This document shows positions 54,301 through 60,915 of a DNA stretch of 64,000 bases, one piece after another. The notes beneath the pieces were generated by a model. That model worked only from the letters and a program-made list of their open reading frames with translations, did no database searches and was not told the DNA's origin. The stretch's first letter is position 1; each line of letters begins with the position of its first letter. The position numbers and the translations under genes were made by a program. The DNA lies in the NCBI GenBank assembly GCA_013289715.1, contig JABCZJ010000017.1:1-64000 (forward strand), in the 5' to 3' direction. This DNA is from Acidobacteriota bacterium. GTDB taxonomy: Bacteria > Acidobacteriota > Terriglobia > Acidiferrales > UBA7541.

Positions 54301-56059
54301 CACCACCTACTTCGCGGCGCTCCTGAACGGCCCGAACGCCGACAACTTCTTCGGCGCGTTAGTTAACACCGAGCCAGTGGATCAGGATCTCGCGATCGAA
54401 CACTGCGATTCGTCCTCCAGCATTCCCGCACAGGTGACCATCACTCTGCAGGGAGTCACTGCCGGCCAGCCGCACAGCGTCAGCGTCACCGTGAACGGCT
54501 CCTCCGTCGGCGTTCTGAATTTTAGCGGCCAGGACAACTTCACCAGCACTTTCCCGGTCGAGCAGGGCCTGCTCCATGACGGGACGAACGTCGTCACCCT
54601 CACCGCTCTCAACGGTGACGCCGATACGAGCCTGGTCCAATCCATCGTCCTGAATTTCCCGCACACTTACACCGCGGATTCCGATTGGCTCCGCGCGGCT
54701 GCAGCTGCGGGCGCGCACGTAAAAATTAGCGGGTTTTCGAATCCGCAGATTCAGGCCTACGACATTTCCGATCCGCTCAACATCATTCAACTTGCCGGTC
54801 CCATCACTTTTGACAACACGGGCGCCAGCATCACCATCACCGTGCCCGGTGCGCCGTCGAGCCTCGTGCCGCACACGCTCATCGCGTTGGCGGCTGATCA
54901 AATATCGTCGCCCGCAGCGATCACTTACCATCCGCAGAGTGCGCTCGAAGAACAACGCGCCGGCGCCGAAATCGTCATCATCACGCATCCGGATTTTGCG
55001 TCGACCGTCGCGCCGCTGGTGAGCCTGCGCAAATCGCAACAGCATGAAGTCGCGGTCGTCACCGTGGACCAGCTCTTCGACGCCTTCAATTACGGCGAAC
55101 GCAGCCCCTTCGCGCTGCAAAGCTATCTGCAATTCGCTTCCATACAGTGGCGCGAAAAGCCGCAGTCCGTGCTGCTCCTCGGCGATGCCTCGTTCGATCC
55201 GCGCGATTATCTAAGCCTGGGCGATTTCGATTTCGTTCCCACGCGCATCATTGAAACGGCCGCATTCAAAACAGCGTCCGACGATTGGCTCAGCGATTTC
55301 CAGGGCACAGGCTTCGCCACCATTCCCACCGGGCGCATTCCCGCGCGCACTGCTGCGGAGGCGGCGCTGGTGATCTCCAAGATCGTGAATTACGAACGCG
55401 GCACGTCGCAGGGCGGTTGGCAGCAGCAAGCCTTAGTCGTCGCGGACCAGAACGTCGGCGTGGATTTCTCCAGCGAGGCGGATATGGCCGCCGCGCTGCT
55501 GCCCCCCTCGCTCGTCACAACCAAAATTCTGGCGGACAGCCAGTCCACGGGCGTCGTCTCGCAACAGATTCTTGACGCGATCAACTCCGGCACCCTGCTC
55601 GTCAACTACACCGGCCACGGCGCCGAGCAGCAGTGGTCCTTCTCGGACTTGCTCGACAACACTTCGGCCAGCACGCTCAACAACGGCGGACGCCTGCCCG
55701 TCTTCCTGCTAATGGATTGCCTGAACGGCTTCTTCCACGACGTCTACGCCCAGAGCCTCTCGACCGCGCTGCTCCTAGCGCCGAATGGCGGCGCAGTAGC
55801 CGTCTGGGCCTCTTCCGGATTTACCACCGCCCCTCCGCAAGCCGCCATGGACCAGGCGCTGCTCCGCACGCTCGCAGCCAATCCCACGCAACCTCTGGGC
55901 CGCTCCATACTGATGTCGAAATTGAATATTACCGACCCGGATGTTCGCCGCACCTGGATCCTGTTCGGCGACCCCGCCATGCGCGTTGCATTCCCAACCG
56001 CATCCTCAACATTCACAGTGAAGCCGCGCATCACTCCCGCAACGCAAACCCCGCGCTGA
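48308..56059 (+). CDS. Giant fusion: Sec11-type signal peptidase, DUF11 repeats, Gly-rich domain, C25 (gingipain-type) protease
   Basis: An open frame of 2583 codons without a break. Residues 1-~105: S24/S26 peptidase of the Sec11 kind, with Ser21 (HGQSMQPNVLSGD), His59 (YGVLLHRVIG) and Asp76 (TRGDAGQQDD). Residues ~135-156: a hydrophobic helix ending SPAAAQ, like a signal peptide. ~158-678: DUF11-type repeats (NPVATGAQITYTETVTNN; PANTTFVS). ~679-1190: Gly/Ala/Thr-rich beta region. ~1194-1725: four more DUF11 repeats. Then FN3-like and linker parts, and from ~2218 a C25 protease with His2437 (YTGHGAEQQW) and Cys2471 (LLMDCLNGFF). No sorting tail is seen. A TTG at 48281 is another start. It may be one polypeptide split by signal peptidase at SPAAA|Q, or two genes fused. 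Confidence 0.8.
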   Translation: MLCQAALQRGSQVRFLAHGQSMQPNVLSGDAVIAEPVGAQDLRRGDIALTLGRYGVLLHRVIGIDAATNRIVTRGDAGQQDDTPAELVLGRAVCIERDGKRISLQTPGTKLLHALRRQYRRIIQAGARRSSRLRGILAPLLCAFFALCFYASPAAAQFTISDSVAPTNVAPGGTVVYTQVLTATATFTPSAGTPAKTTQAVPSGLTYASVAITGTASTHWGCAVAAGTLTCTDPSGAVIYNNTNTTTLKITMTVLPTTTSGNITDSVTSTPGGSNATATITVSTPALSVTGSGAPNPVATGAQITYTETVTNNSATTAAVGATLTQSTPANTTFVSATPPGTWTCGTVPAVGATGTITCTATGTMAALASVNFTIIVAVNSGAPGGATITNSPVTVSETGTNPGTPNNISISTTVQGADLSMTQVASAPAVAPGSTITYTETVSNNGPNAATGAVLYQQTPSNTTFASVTPPTGWTCTSPAVGATGQVICTAAANLASATTTTAFTYVVTVNAATAAGTTIVNSADVTSQTTDPVSSNNTTSTSVLVEITGDSDLAVSMTAAPTPVFVATALTYTIQVTNLGLASAAGVTVVDTLPATLLSASATTSQGSCGAVTGGTITCTLGAVAYPLATPITITVTGTTPGTGSPLTNKAVVSATSTDPVAANNTVAVVTVVQPLVCAMPGKDGAGGTLSGVVNAYYPPALGTVAAGATSVTLGAAAAAPGAQTPIGIGDLLLVIQMQAAQINSTNTSSYGDGVPGDPASGSTSLANSGEFEFVTATAAVPVTGGALTFTGTGTGGGLLNSYTSAAATATQGIQTYQVIRVPQYSTATSSSTLAALPWNGAVGGVLALDVASQLTLGGTVSLDGQGFRGGGGRILAGAPGTLATDVITLSTQATNGSKGEGIAGTPHFVAPALSTITPATTAVSTGQAVLEGLPNGSYARGAPGNAAGGSTDANPTANNQNSGGGAGANGGTGGTGGFGWQSAGIVGGFGGQPFPATTSAIVMGGGGGAGTSNDGSYWNPVTNTGGTDCGANCTGIYSSGTAGGGIVIIHTGSVAGTGTISANGATALETKNDGGGGAGAGGSILVFANSGSLTGLTASVAGGNGGVTWPADPPGTPFPGNRHGPGGGGGGGVILESATPGPTNVSGGIPGWSTLADDSYGATAGQPGFVSSGLSITETPGTQSGAYCAGADLAVTNSGTPSVVVPGGTITYTQVVTNNGPQDAVNATFTEAVPANTTFSSLAVAPGWSCTTPAVGGTGNVNCTNPDVANAAVGTFTFVVTVVPGTVNGTQILDTASVSSGTNDPNLANNTASVLTLVGSSTSADIVVSMTAAPNPVQAGNQITYTVTVHSNGPAATSTVTLTDTIPANTTFVSLAQTGTAWVCPAPGTAVSCTIASLPAGATTTFTLIVTVAAGTASGTIITNTASTSTSTPDPNPSNNSSTVNVTVASAGQYDLSVTSSATPNPVTPGNNITFLLNFANNGPNSASNVVYTDTVPANTTFVSLTLPAGATCTTLPAVGGTGAISCCPGAGGVCSGVAFPAGGTAQLPLVVKVNAGTASGTVISNTASIAPTTNDVNPANNTSTATTVVASPSQADVAIVKTAAPEPVDQGATLTYTLQVTNSGPAVAQNVNVSDPLPSQVSFVSVSTTQGTCSQAAGTVSCSLGSVSVGGLVIITINTTAVTFSSSSLVPNTATVGSSTSDPNPNNNSSTVVSTIQAPTAVQLSSFQAQARAGGGVLLEWRTREEVHNLGFHVYREDTQGRHQLDPSLIAGGALLLRGGQPGHSARTYQWIDPQGGPGSSYVLEDVDLNGGRNTHGPVTPDSTVSDAASYSPAMLLNQLTSSLPAARPMPMPWRPGAPVPPTAPAGSAEVSSAYLDSLPAAKISVNAEGWYVVTRAQLVAAGFDPGYDARTLQLYAEGVEQPIAILGQQGGYLANNGAIAFYGTAIDTPFSGTRIYWLVRGSQQGKRIPISTSAGSSASSVPSFLSSVRFEQRTTYFAALLNGPNADNFFGALVNTEPVDQDLAIEHCDSSSSIPAQVTITLQGVTAGQPHSVSVTVNGSSVGVLNFSGQDNFTSTFPVEQGLLHDGTNVVTLTALNGDADTSLVQSIVLNFPHTYTADSDWLRAAAAAGAHVKISGFSNPQIQAYDISDPLNIIQLAGPITFDNTGASITITVPGAPSSLVPHTLIALAADQISSPAAITYHPQSALEEQRAGAEIVIITHPDFASTVAPLVSLRKSQQHEVAVVTVDQLFDAFNYGERSPFALQSYLQFASIQWREKPQSVLLLGDASFDPRDYLSLGDFDFVPTRIIETAAFKTASDDWLSDFQGTGFATIPTGRIPARTAAEAALVISKIVNYERGTSQGGWQQQALVVADQNVGVDFSSEADMAAALLPPSLVTTKILADSQSTGVVSQQILDAINSGTLLVNYTGHGAEQQWSFSDLLDNTSASTLNNGGRLPVFLLMDCLNGFFHDVYAQSLSTALLLAPNGGAVAVWASSGFTTAPPQAAMDQALLRTLAANPTQPLGRSILMSKLNITDPDVRRTWILFGDPAMRVAFPTASSTFTVKPRITPATQTPR

Positions 56060-56087
56060 ACCTGCGTCGCACACAATGTACCGGGGT

Positions 56088-56115
56088 GTCATCCCGAGCG
56101 CAGCGAGGAATCTGC
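56088..56115. repeat. Dispersed intergenic repeat, CATCCCGAGCGCAGCGAGG type
   Basis: The core ATCCCGAGCGCAGCGAGG followed by AATCTGC, just after the giant gene. Near-identical stretches are spread through intergenic DNA of many soil bacteria, so this is a mobile or REP-like unit, not a gene. Only one copy is seen in the window. Confidence 0.55.
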
Positions 56116-56213
56116 TTTTCGTTGGTGCGCAAGCGTACAGGCAAGCGCCGCGATTGTGGTAGGGCAGGGAATTCAGATCAAGTCCGCGGTACAATCGTAC
56201 CGGCACCGGAACC

Positions 56214-56504
56214 ATGCAGAACTTTGACAAAGTCTCCAAACAAATCGCGGTCGTCGCGCTCGGCACATTCGCGGTCGTGTACGCTGCCGACTATGCTCTG
56301 CTGCAATATAAGATGAGCAAGAATGACGGCGCCGACGCCCTCGGCTCGGTCACCTCCTACTACGGCGCCGCTCTGAAAGACGGCAAAATGGAAATATTCA
56401 CCGACCAGCCGCAGCTGGAAACCTGCGTGCACTCCCTGTTCCCGCATTCCGGCTACCGCCCGTGCTGGTACGCCAGCCGCAACACCGTGAAACCCATCGG
56501 CTAG
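56214..56504 (+). CDS. Small hypothetical membrane-associated protein, 96 aa
   Basis: A 96-residue protein with one hydrophobic segment near the N-terminus (VVALGTFAVVYAADYALLQY) followed by a short soluble tail with two Cys (ETCVHSLFP and RPCWYAS). The positively charged MQNFDKVSK before the helix predicts the N-terminus inside and the Cys-bearing part outside. Codon use is as expected for the region and the CDS is closed properly. I know no named family; similar short proteins occur in Acidobacteria. A ribosome site is hard to see (ACCGGAACC). Confidence 0.6.
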   Translation: MQNFDKVSKQIAVVALGTFAVVYAADYALLQYKMSKNDGADALGSVTSYYGAALKDGKMEIFTDQPQLETCVHSLFPHSGYRPCWYASRNTVKPIG

Positions 56505-56561
56505 GATCCGGCCGCGAAACCATTTTCCGCCCGCTGCTGCGTCCAGCAAGCCGCCCTTCCA

Positions 56562-56606
56562 GCGCCGCAGGCGCGGCATAAGTTAGCCCAGGCCGGAAGG
56601 CCTGGG
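56562..56606. repeat. Pair of REP-like hairpins
   Basis: GCGCC-GCA-GGCGC (56562-56574) and then CCCAGGCC-GGAA-GGCCTGGG (56587-56606), separated by CATAAGTTAG. The second is a perfect 8-bp stem with a GGAA tetraloop. The unit resembles dispersed palindromes of acidobacterial genomes. It lies between convergent genes and may help end transcription. Confidence 0.55.
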
Positions 56607-56692
56607 AATCCTTGCAAGCCGAGTCCGGAGCGCCCTAGGTGCGACACATCTTTTGCGATTGCGCCTTCACTCCCGGCGCAGCCAGATGTCCG

Positions 56693-57616
56693 CTAGCGCT
56701 TCTTCCTACGCGTTCTCCGCACACCGCCATCCGCATTCGCTGCCGTCTGCAAGAGCTGCAACAAAGCCTGTGCATCCCGCGTAAGCGCACGATGCCGCGG
56801 ATAAATCACATCCAAATTCCGCCGCAAGGGCTCCTCATTCACAATCTCAATCGCCACCAGCTTGCCCTTGCGCAATTCGTGCGTTACCGCAATTAACGGC
56901 AGAAAACTCAGCCCCAGTTTCCGCTCCACCATCCGCTTAGCCGCCTCGATCGTCTCCACCTCGAGCACCGTATTCGGCAACTGCCCCGCGCGACGAAACA
57001 ACCCTTGGCTCAAAGTCCAATCGCTCGAACCGCGATCGAAAAATATCAGCGGCATTGCCTCCACATCTTCTAGCCGCACGCGCCGTTTCCGCGCGGCCGG
57101 ATGATTCGGATGCCCCACCAGAATCAAAGGATCATCGCGCAGCGTCATCGTCTCCACTTCCGGATGGTTCAACGAGCGCGCCACACCAATCTCCGCCTCG
57201 CCGTCCAGCACCATCTTCAATACCTGCACGGAAGTCCCCGAGCGCAAATTCACCAGCACCTTCGGATGCGCCGCCTGGTAATCCTTCATCACGTCCGGCA
57301 AAAAATAAGTACACACCGAAAGCGCCGCAGCGATGCTCAAAGACCCGCCCGCGGAAGGCTGCAGTTCGTGCACCGCCTGCCGCGCGCGTGTCACGTCGCG
57401 CAGCAACTGTTCGGCATGCGGACGTAGCGCCTTCCCCGCAGGCGAAACCGAAAGATTTCCGTGCACGCGCGCAAATAGCTTCACTCCCAGCCCGTCCTCC
57501 AGCGCCCGCACCCGCGCGCTCACCGCCGGCTGGCTGATATTCAGAGCCGCCGCCGCGCGATGAAACCCGCCGTACGTCAGGACCGCCAGAAACGTCTCGA
57601 GTTGATCGATTTCCAC
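56693..57616 (-). CDS. LysR-family regulator, probable regulator of isocitrate lyase
   Basis: A 307-residue LysR-type protein. The N-terminal helix-turn-helix is QLETFLAVLTYGGFHRAAAA with LNISQPAVSARVRALEDGLG; the effector domain follows (GGSLSIAAALSVCTYFLPDV, LVNLRSGTSVQVLKMVLDGE). The last residues are basic (RRTRRKKR). A GTG at 57616 is the start: it follows GCGAGGTT and gives the standard N-terminus; the longer open frame upstream is not LysR-like. It is divergent from aceA with a 21-base inverted repeat between them, so it likely controls aceA and itself. The inducer is unknown. Confidence 0.9.
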   Translation of the reverse strand: MEIDQLETFLAVLTYGGFHRAAAALNISQPAVSARVRALEDGLGVKLFARVHGNLSVSPAGKALRPHAEQLLRDVTRARQAVHELQPSAGGSLSIAAALSVCTYFLPDVMKDYQAAHPKVLVNLRSGTSVQVLKMVLDGEAEIGVARSLNHPEVETMTLRDDPLILVGHPNHPAARKRRVRLEDVEAMPLIFFDRGSSDWTLSQGLFRRAGQLPNTVLEVETIEAAKRMVERKLGLSFLPLIAVTHELRKGKLVAIEIVNEEPLRRNLDVIYPRHRALTRDAQALLQLLQTAANADGGVRRTRRKKR

Positions 57617-57703
57617 GTAACCTCGCTTAGCCCCCGAATTCGGACTCGCGCCACGGCCGAGAAATGCCACGGTACAAAAGCAGGGAATCACCCTTTCCGA
57701 AGC

Positions 57704-57724
57704 CGTACTACGTGACTTAGTACG
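57704..57724. promoter_or_regulatory. LysR operator-like inverted repeat between lysR-type gene and aceA
   Basis: CGTACTA-N7-TAGTACG, perfect 7-bp arms within the 346-base divergent intergenic region (57617-57962). It contains the T-N11-A pattern of LysR sites. A second weak symmetric site, CTATCA-AG-ATGATAAG, lies about 40 bases nearer to aceA. Nothing else in the gap stands out. Confidence 0.65.
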
Positions 57725-57962
57725 ACCGTTGGAAACTACCCGATAATCATATTCTATCAAGATGATAAGGACAATCAGTTTGACTGATTGCCTGCCTTCC
57801 TCCAGACTGTCGAGCAGTCGCCAGTAATTCACCGGACCGCGAGCGGTCAGCAACCCCGCTCACGCCACCCTGGCTGCTCCGGCCCCCAAGACCCAGCTCT
57901 GTTGTTTCGAACGAGAGAAACCCGCACCACAACGGCTTTCTCAATCGAAAAGGACGCAACCA

Positions 57963-59309
57963 ATGACCAGCAACGGCAACCACCGCAACCTGGAACATCA
58001 ATGGAAGACCGACCTGCGCTGGGAAGGCATCACTCGCCCCTACTCCCAGAAAGATGTCGAGCAATTGCGCGGTTCCGTCCACATCGAGCACACTCTGGCG
58101 CGCATGGGTGCCGAGCGCTTGTGGCATTTGCTGCAGGATGATCTCTTCGTTGCGGCCCTGGGAGCCTTGACCGGCAACCAAGCCGTGCAGCAAGTCGCCG
58201 CAGGTTTGCAGGCCATTTACCTGAGCGGCTGGCAAGTCGCGGCCGATGCCAATGACGCCGGCCAAATGTATCCCGATCAGAGCCTGTATCCCGCCGACAG
58301 CGTGCCCAACGTAGTGCGCAACCTGAATCGCGCCCTGGCCCGCGCTGATCAAATCCATCACGCCGAAGGCAGGAACGGAATTCATTGGTTCGCTCCGATC
58401 GTGGCCGATGCCGAAGCTGGATTCGGCGGCAACCTGAACGCCTTCGAACTGATGAAAGCCATGATCGAAGCCGGCGCCGCCTGCGTGCACTTCGAAGATC
58501 AATTGTCCTCAGCGAAAAAGTGCGGACACCTCGGCGGAAAAGTTCTCGTCCCTACCGTCGAAGCCATTCAGAAACTCGTCGCCGCGCGCTTGGCCGCCGA
58601 TGTGATGGGCGTGCCAACCCTGATCATGGCGCGAACCGACGCCGACAGCGCGCGCCTGATCACGAGCGATGTTGACCCGCGCGACCGCGAATTCCTCACC
58701 GGCGAACGCACGAGCGAAGGGTTTTACGGCTTTCGTGCCGGCCTGCCTGCCGCGATTGCCCGCGGCCTGGCCTACGCACCGTACGCGGACCTGCTCTGGT
58801 GCGAAACTTCCAAGCCGCATCTCGGCGAGGCGCGTCAGTTTGCCGAAGCGATTCACGCCAAGTATCCCAACAAAATGCTGGCCTACAATTGCTCGCCTTC
58901 CTTCAACTGGCGCAAGAATCTCGATGACGCCACCATCGCGAAATTCCAGCGCGAACTCGGCGCGATGGGCTACAAATTCCAATTCATCACTCTCGCCGGA
59001 TTCCACGCGCTGAATCTCACCATGTTCGAGCTGGCGCGCAACTACAAGCAGGACGGCATGACCGCCTACTGCCGCCTGCAGGAAGAAGAGTTTGCCAGCG
59101 AGAAGGATTACGGCTATGCAGCCGCCAAGCACCAGCGCTTTGTCGGCACCGGTTACTTTGACGCGGTCCAACAAGCCATCACCAGCGGCACGGCGTCCAC
59201 CACAGCACTCGCCGGTTCCACCGAAACCGACCAATTTCAGGAAGCGAAGCCGCAGCATTCATCGACGCACGCCAAACAGGAGATGCGTCACGCCGCTTCC
59301 GCGGACTAG
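57963..59309 (+). CDS. aceA: Isocitrate lyase
   Basis: A 448-residue isocitrate lyase, the first glyoxylate-shunt enzyme, splitting isocitrate into glyoxylate and succinate. Landmarks: TGNQAVQQVAAGLQAIYLSG, FAPIVADAEAGFGGNLNAFE, HFEDQLSSAKKCGHLGGKVL with the catalytic Cys in KKCGH, MARTDADSARLITSD, and LAYNCSPSFNW. The last ~45 residues are Thr/Ser/Gln-rich and extend past the usual end. AAAGGACGC is the ribosome site. Malate synthase is not in the window. A strong terminator follows. Confidence 0.96.
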   Translation: MTSNGNHRNLEHQWKTDLRWEGITRPYSQKDVEQLRGSVHIEHTLARMGAERLWHLLQDDLFVAALGALTGNQAVQQVAAGLQAIYLSGWQVAADANDAGQMYPDQSLYPADSVPNVVRNLNRALARADQIHHAEGRNGIHWFAPIVADAEAGFGGNLNAFELMKAMIEAGAACVHFEDQLSSAKKCGHLGGKVLVPTVEAIQKLVAARLAADVMGVPTLIMARTDADSARLITSDVDPRDREFLTGERTSEGFYGFRAGLPAAIARGLAYAPYADLLWCETSKPHLGEARQFAEAIHAKYPNKMLAYNCSPSFNWRKNLDDATIAKFQRELGAMGYKFQFITLAGFHALNLTMFELARNYKQDGMTAYCRLQEEEFASEKDYGYAAAKHQRFVGTGYFDAVQQAITSGTASTTALAGSTETDQFQEAKPQHSSTHAKQEMRHAASAD

Positions 59310-59350
59310 GTCCCGTTCACGCGTTTAAGTTCGGGGCAGACAAACTAAAG

Positions 59351-59385
59351 CAGGCGAGCTCGCCGAGTTCGCCTGTCCGTTTTTG
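59351..59385 (+). terminator. Rho-independent terminator after aceA
   Basis: An 11-bp stem (CAGGCGAGCTC with GAGTTCGCCTG, one G-T pair), 3-base loop GCC, then TCCGTTTTTG. It lies 40 bases after the aceA stop. Confidence 0.85.
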
Positions 59386-59423
59386 CGGTTTCCACACTTG
59401 CTCTGCCGCCCAAGGTTACCGAC

Positions 59424-59936
59424 CTACCCGCGCCGCGCAATCACAATCCTGGAAGTAGTAATCGCCTGTCCCACATGTCGCTGCGTGTGATCTGCCACGT
59501 GTACCAGCAACCCGCCCACGGTCGTCGGCAGCAACTTTGTACCAACCGGCCGCGGCTCCTGCAAACGATTCGCATCAATTTGCCGGATGCGCGCAGCAGC
59601 GCGCAGCCAAGCAGCATCCAATTCGGCAAATAGCTCGTCGCGCGTGGCACCGCCGTCGAGCTCGTTCTTCAGCGCCGCAATCTGCGACTCGTCGAGCCGC
59701 TTTCCTTCCGCATAAGTCAACAGCCGATCAATGCTCCGCGCAATATGCCGAATATGAAACGCCACCGGAGCAAGTCCCTCCGGCCGAGCATTCAATTCCG
59801 CGTCGCTCAATTTTCCACACCAGCGCGAAAGATCTTCGCCGGCCAGCTCCAGCGCGTGCAGCACAGCTCTGGGCACCGTCGCGACGTCGGTCAGCGTGCC
59901 GCGTAGCCACGGTTCCGGCATCCCAGCTTCACTCAT
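59424..59936 (-). CDS. DinB-family protein
   Basis: A 170-residue four-helix-bundle protein of the DinB/YfiT superfamily. The three His expected as metal ligands are placed as in the family: one in AFHIRHIARSIDRLLTYAEG (middle) and two in GGLLVHVADHTQRHVGQAIT. DinB-like proteins bind nickel or zinc and include bacillithiol and mycothiol transferases, but most are uncharacterised. GGAGGCG precedes the ATG. It stands between aceA (convergent) and the PAS gene on the same strand. Confidence 0.85.
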   Translation of the reverse strand: MSEAGMPEPWLRGTLTDVATVPRAVLHALELAGEDLSRWCGKLSDAELNARPEGLAPVAFHIRHIARSIDRLLTYAEGKRLDESQIAALKNELDGGATRDELFAELDAAWLRAAARIRQIDANRLQEPRPVGTKLLPTTVGGLLVHVADHTQRHVGQAITTSRIVIARRG

Positions 59937-60012
59937 TCGCGCACGCCTCCGATTCCTACCCTACCTGAAATCGCACGCTCAATAAATGACAACGTCCAAC
60001 GCCAGAAGTCGT

Positions 60013-60723
60013 TCAATGCGTTGCGGGCCCGGGCTTGGCTGCGCGAGTCTCGGCAGGCTTTGTCGCGTCCGGTGCTTTTTCATCAGCGGGTTTCCCGTCA
60101 GCCGTCTTGGCGTCACCCGCATTCGCTCGAGGTGTTGTTGCCGCCGCATCCGCAGCTTTCGCGTCTTGCGCATTCGGCGCGACCATATATTGAACGATCG
60201 CCAGGCTTTCGCGGATGTGCGCAGGAATGTAGCGGTTGCTTCGCACCCCCGTTGCCTCCTCCAGGCATCCGTACGAAGCCAGTTTCCGATGTCGCCGGTC
60301 GGCCTCAAATGCCCACGGATCCGCGTCAATGGACTCGGCCGCCCCAATCACCGGGCCAGCCGCGTCCTGGATGGGAACCGCTCGGATCCGGACAATCACC
60401 CGATGGCCTGCCTTGTGCCGCAGGGTTATCTCGGCAGTCGCAGGCCTTTCATCGCGCAGCACGCTCGCCCGCGCGCCCCCGATCTCGCAAATCCCTTTTT
60501 TCGCCTCTTCCTTTTGCGGCGGGAAGAAATCCCGGCAAGAATGTCCCACCACGGCCTGCCGCAGGTACCCGGTAATCTTTTCCGCCCCTTGATCCCAGAA
60601 CCGGGTTCTCTGGTCGCAGTTGACCATATAAAGTCCCGTCTGCATGCTTTCCGGCACGATCCGATGGATTTCAGGGTCTGCGAAGACGGGTATGGAACTA
60701 CTCCATAATGAATCATCGGTCAA
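60013..60723 (-). CDS. PAS-domain protein with low-complexity tail, probably a truncated sensor
   Basis: A 236-residue protein. Residues ~20-140 form a PAS fold: GLYMVNCDQRTRFWDQGAEK, ITGY, VVGHSCRDFF, RHKAGHRVIVRIRAVPIQDA. In relatives the segment ending RKLASYGCLEEATGVRSNRY leads into a GGDEF-like output domain; here it is followed only by an Ala/Lys/Pro/Asp-rich tail (DAKAADAAATTPRANAGDAK and so on). So the output domain seems lost and replaced by a disordered extension. The start is TTG at 60723 if this reading is right; an internal ATG before residue 28 is an alternative. Confidence 0.75.
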   Translation of the reverse strand: MTDDSLWSSSIPVFADPEIHRIVPESMQTGLYMVNCDQRTRFWDQGAEKITGYLRQAVVGHSCRDFFPPQKEEAKKGICEIGGARASVLRDERPATAEITLRHKAGHRVIVRIRAVPIQDAAGPVIGAAESIDADPWAFEADRRHRKLASYGCLEEATGVRSNRYIPAHIRESLAIVQYMVAPNAQDAKAADAAATTPRANAGDAKTADGKPADEKAPDATKPAETRAAKPGPATH

Positions 60724-60915
60724 AAGCCGAACAAGTTTAGGTCGTCACCAGCTCCATGAAACGTCATGCACGAAGCGTTCCGCCACGGGTGAAATCGGCA
60801 CACAGGCTCGAAAAAATCATCATTCATGCGTCCGTAACGCTCCGCTAATAGTATTCTGTGGTTCGTAAATACGCGCTGCTGCGCGGCTTGCTACGTTCCC
60901 AGGAGAGAATTCCGG

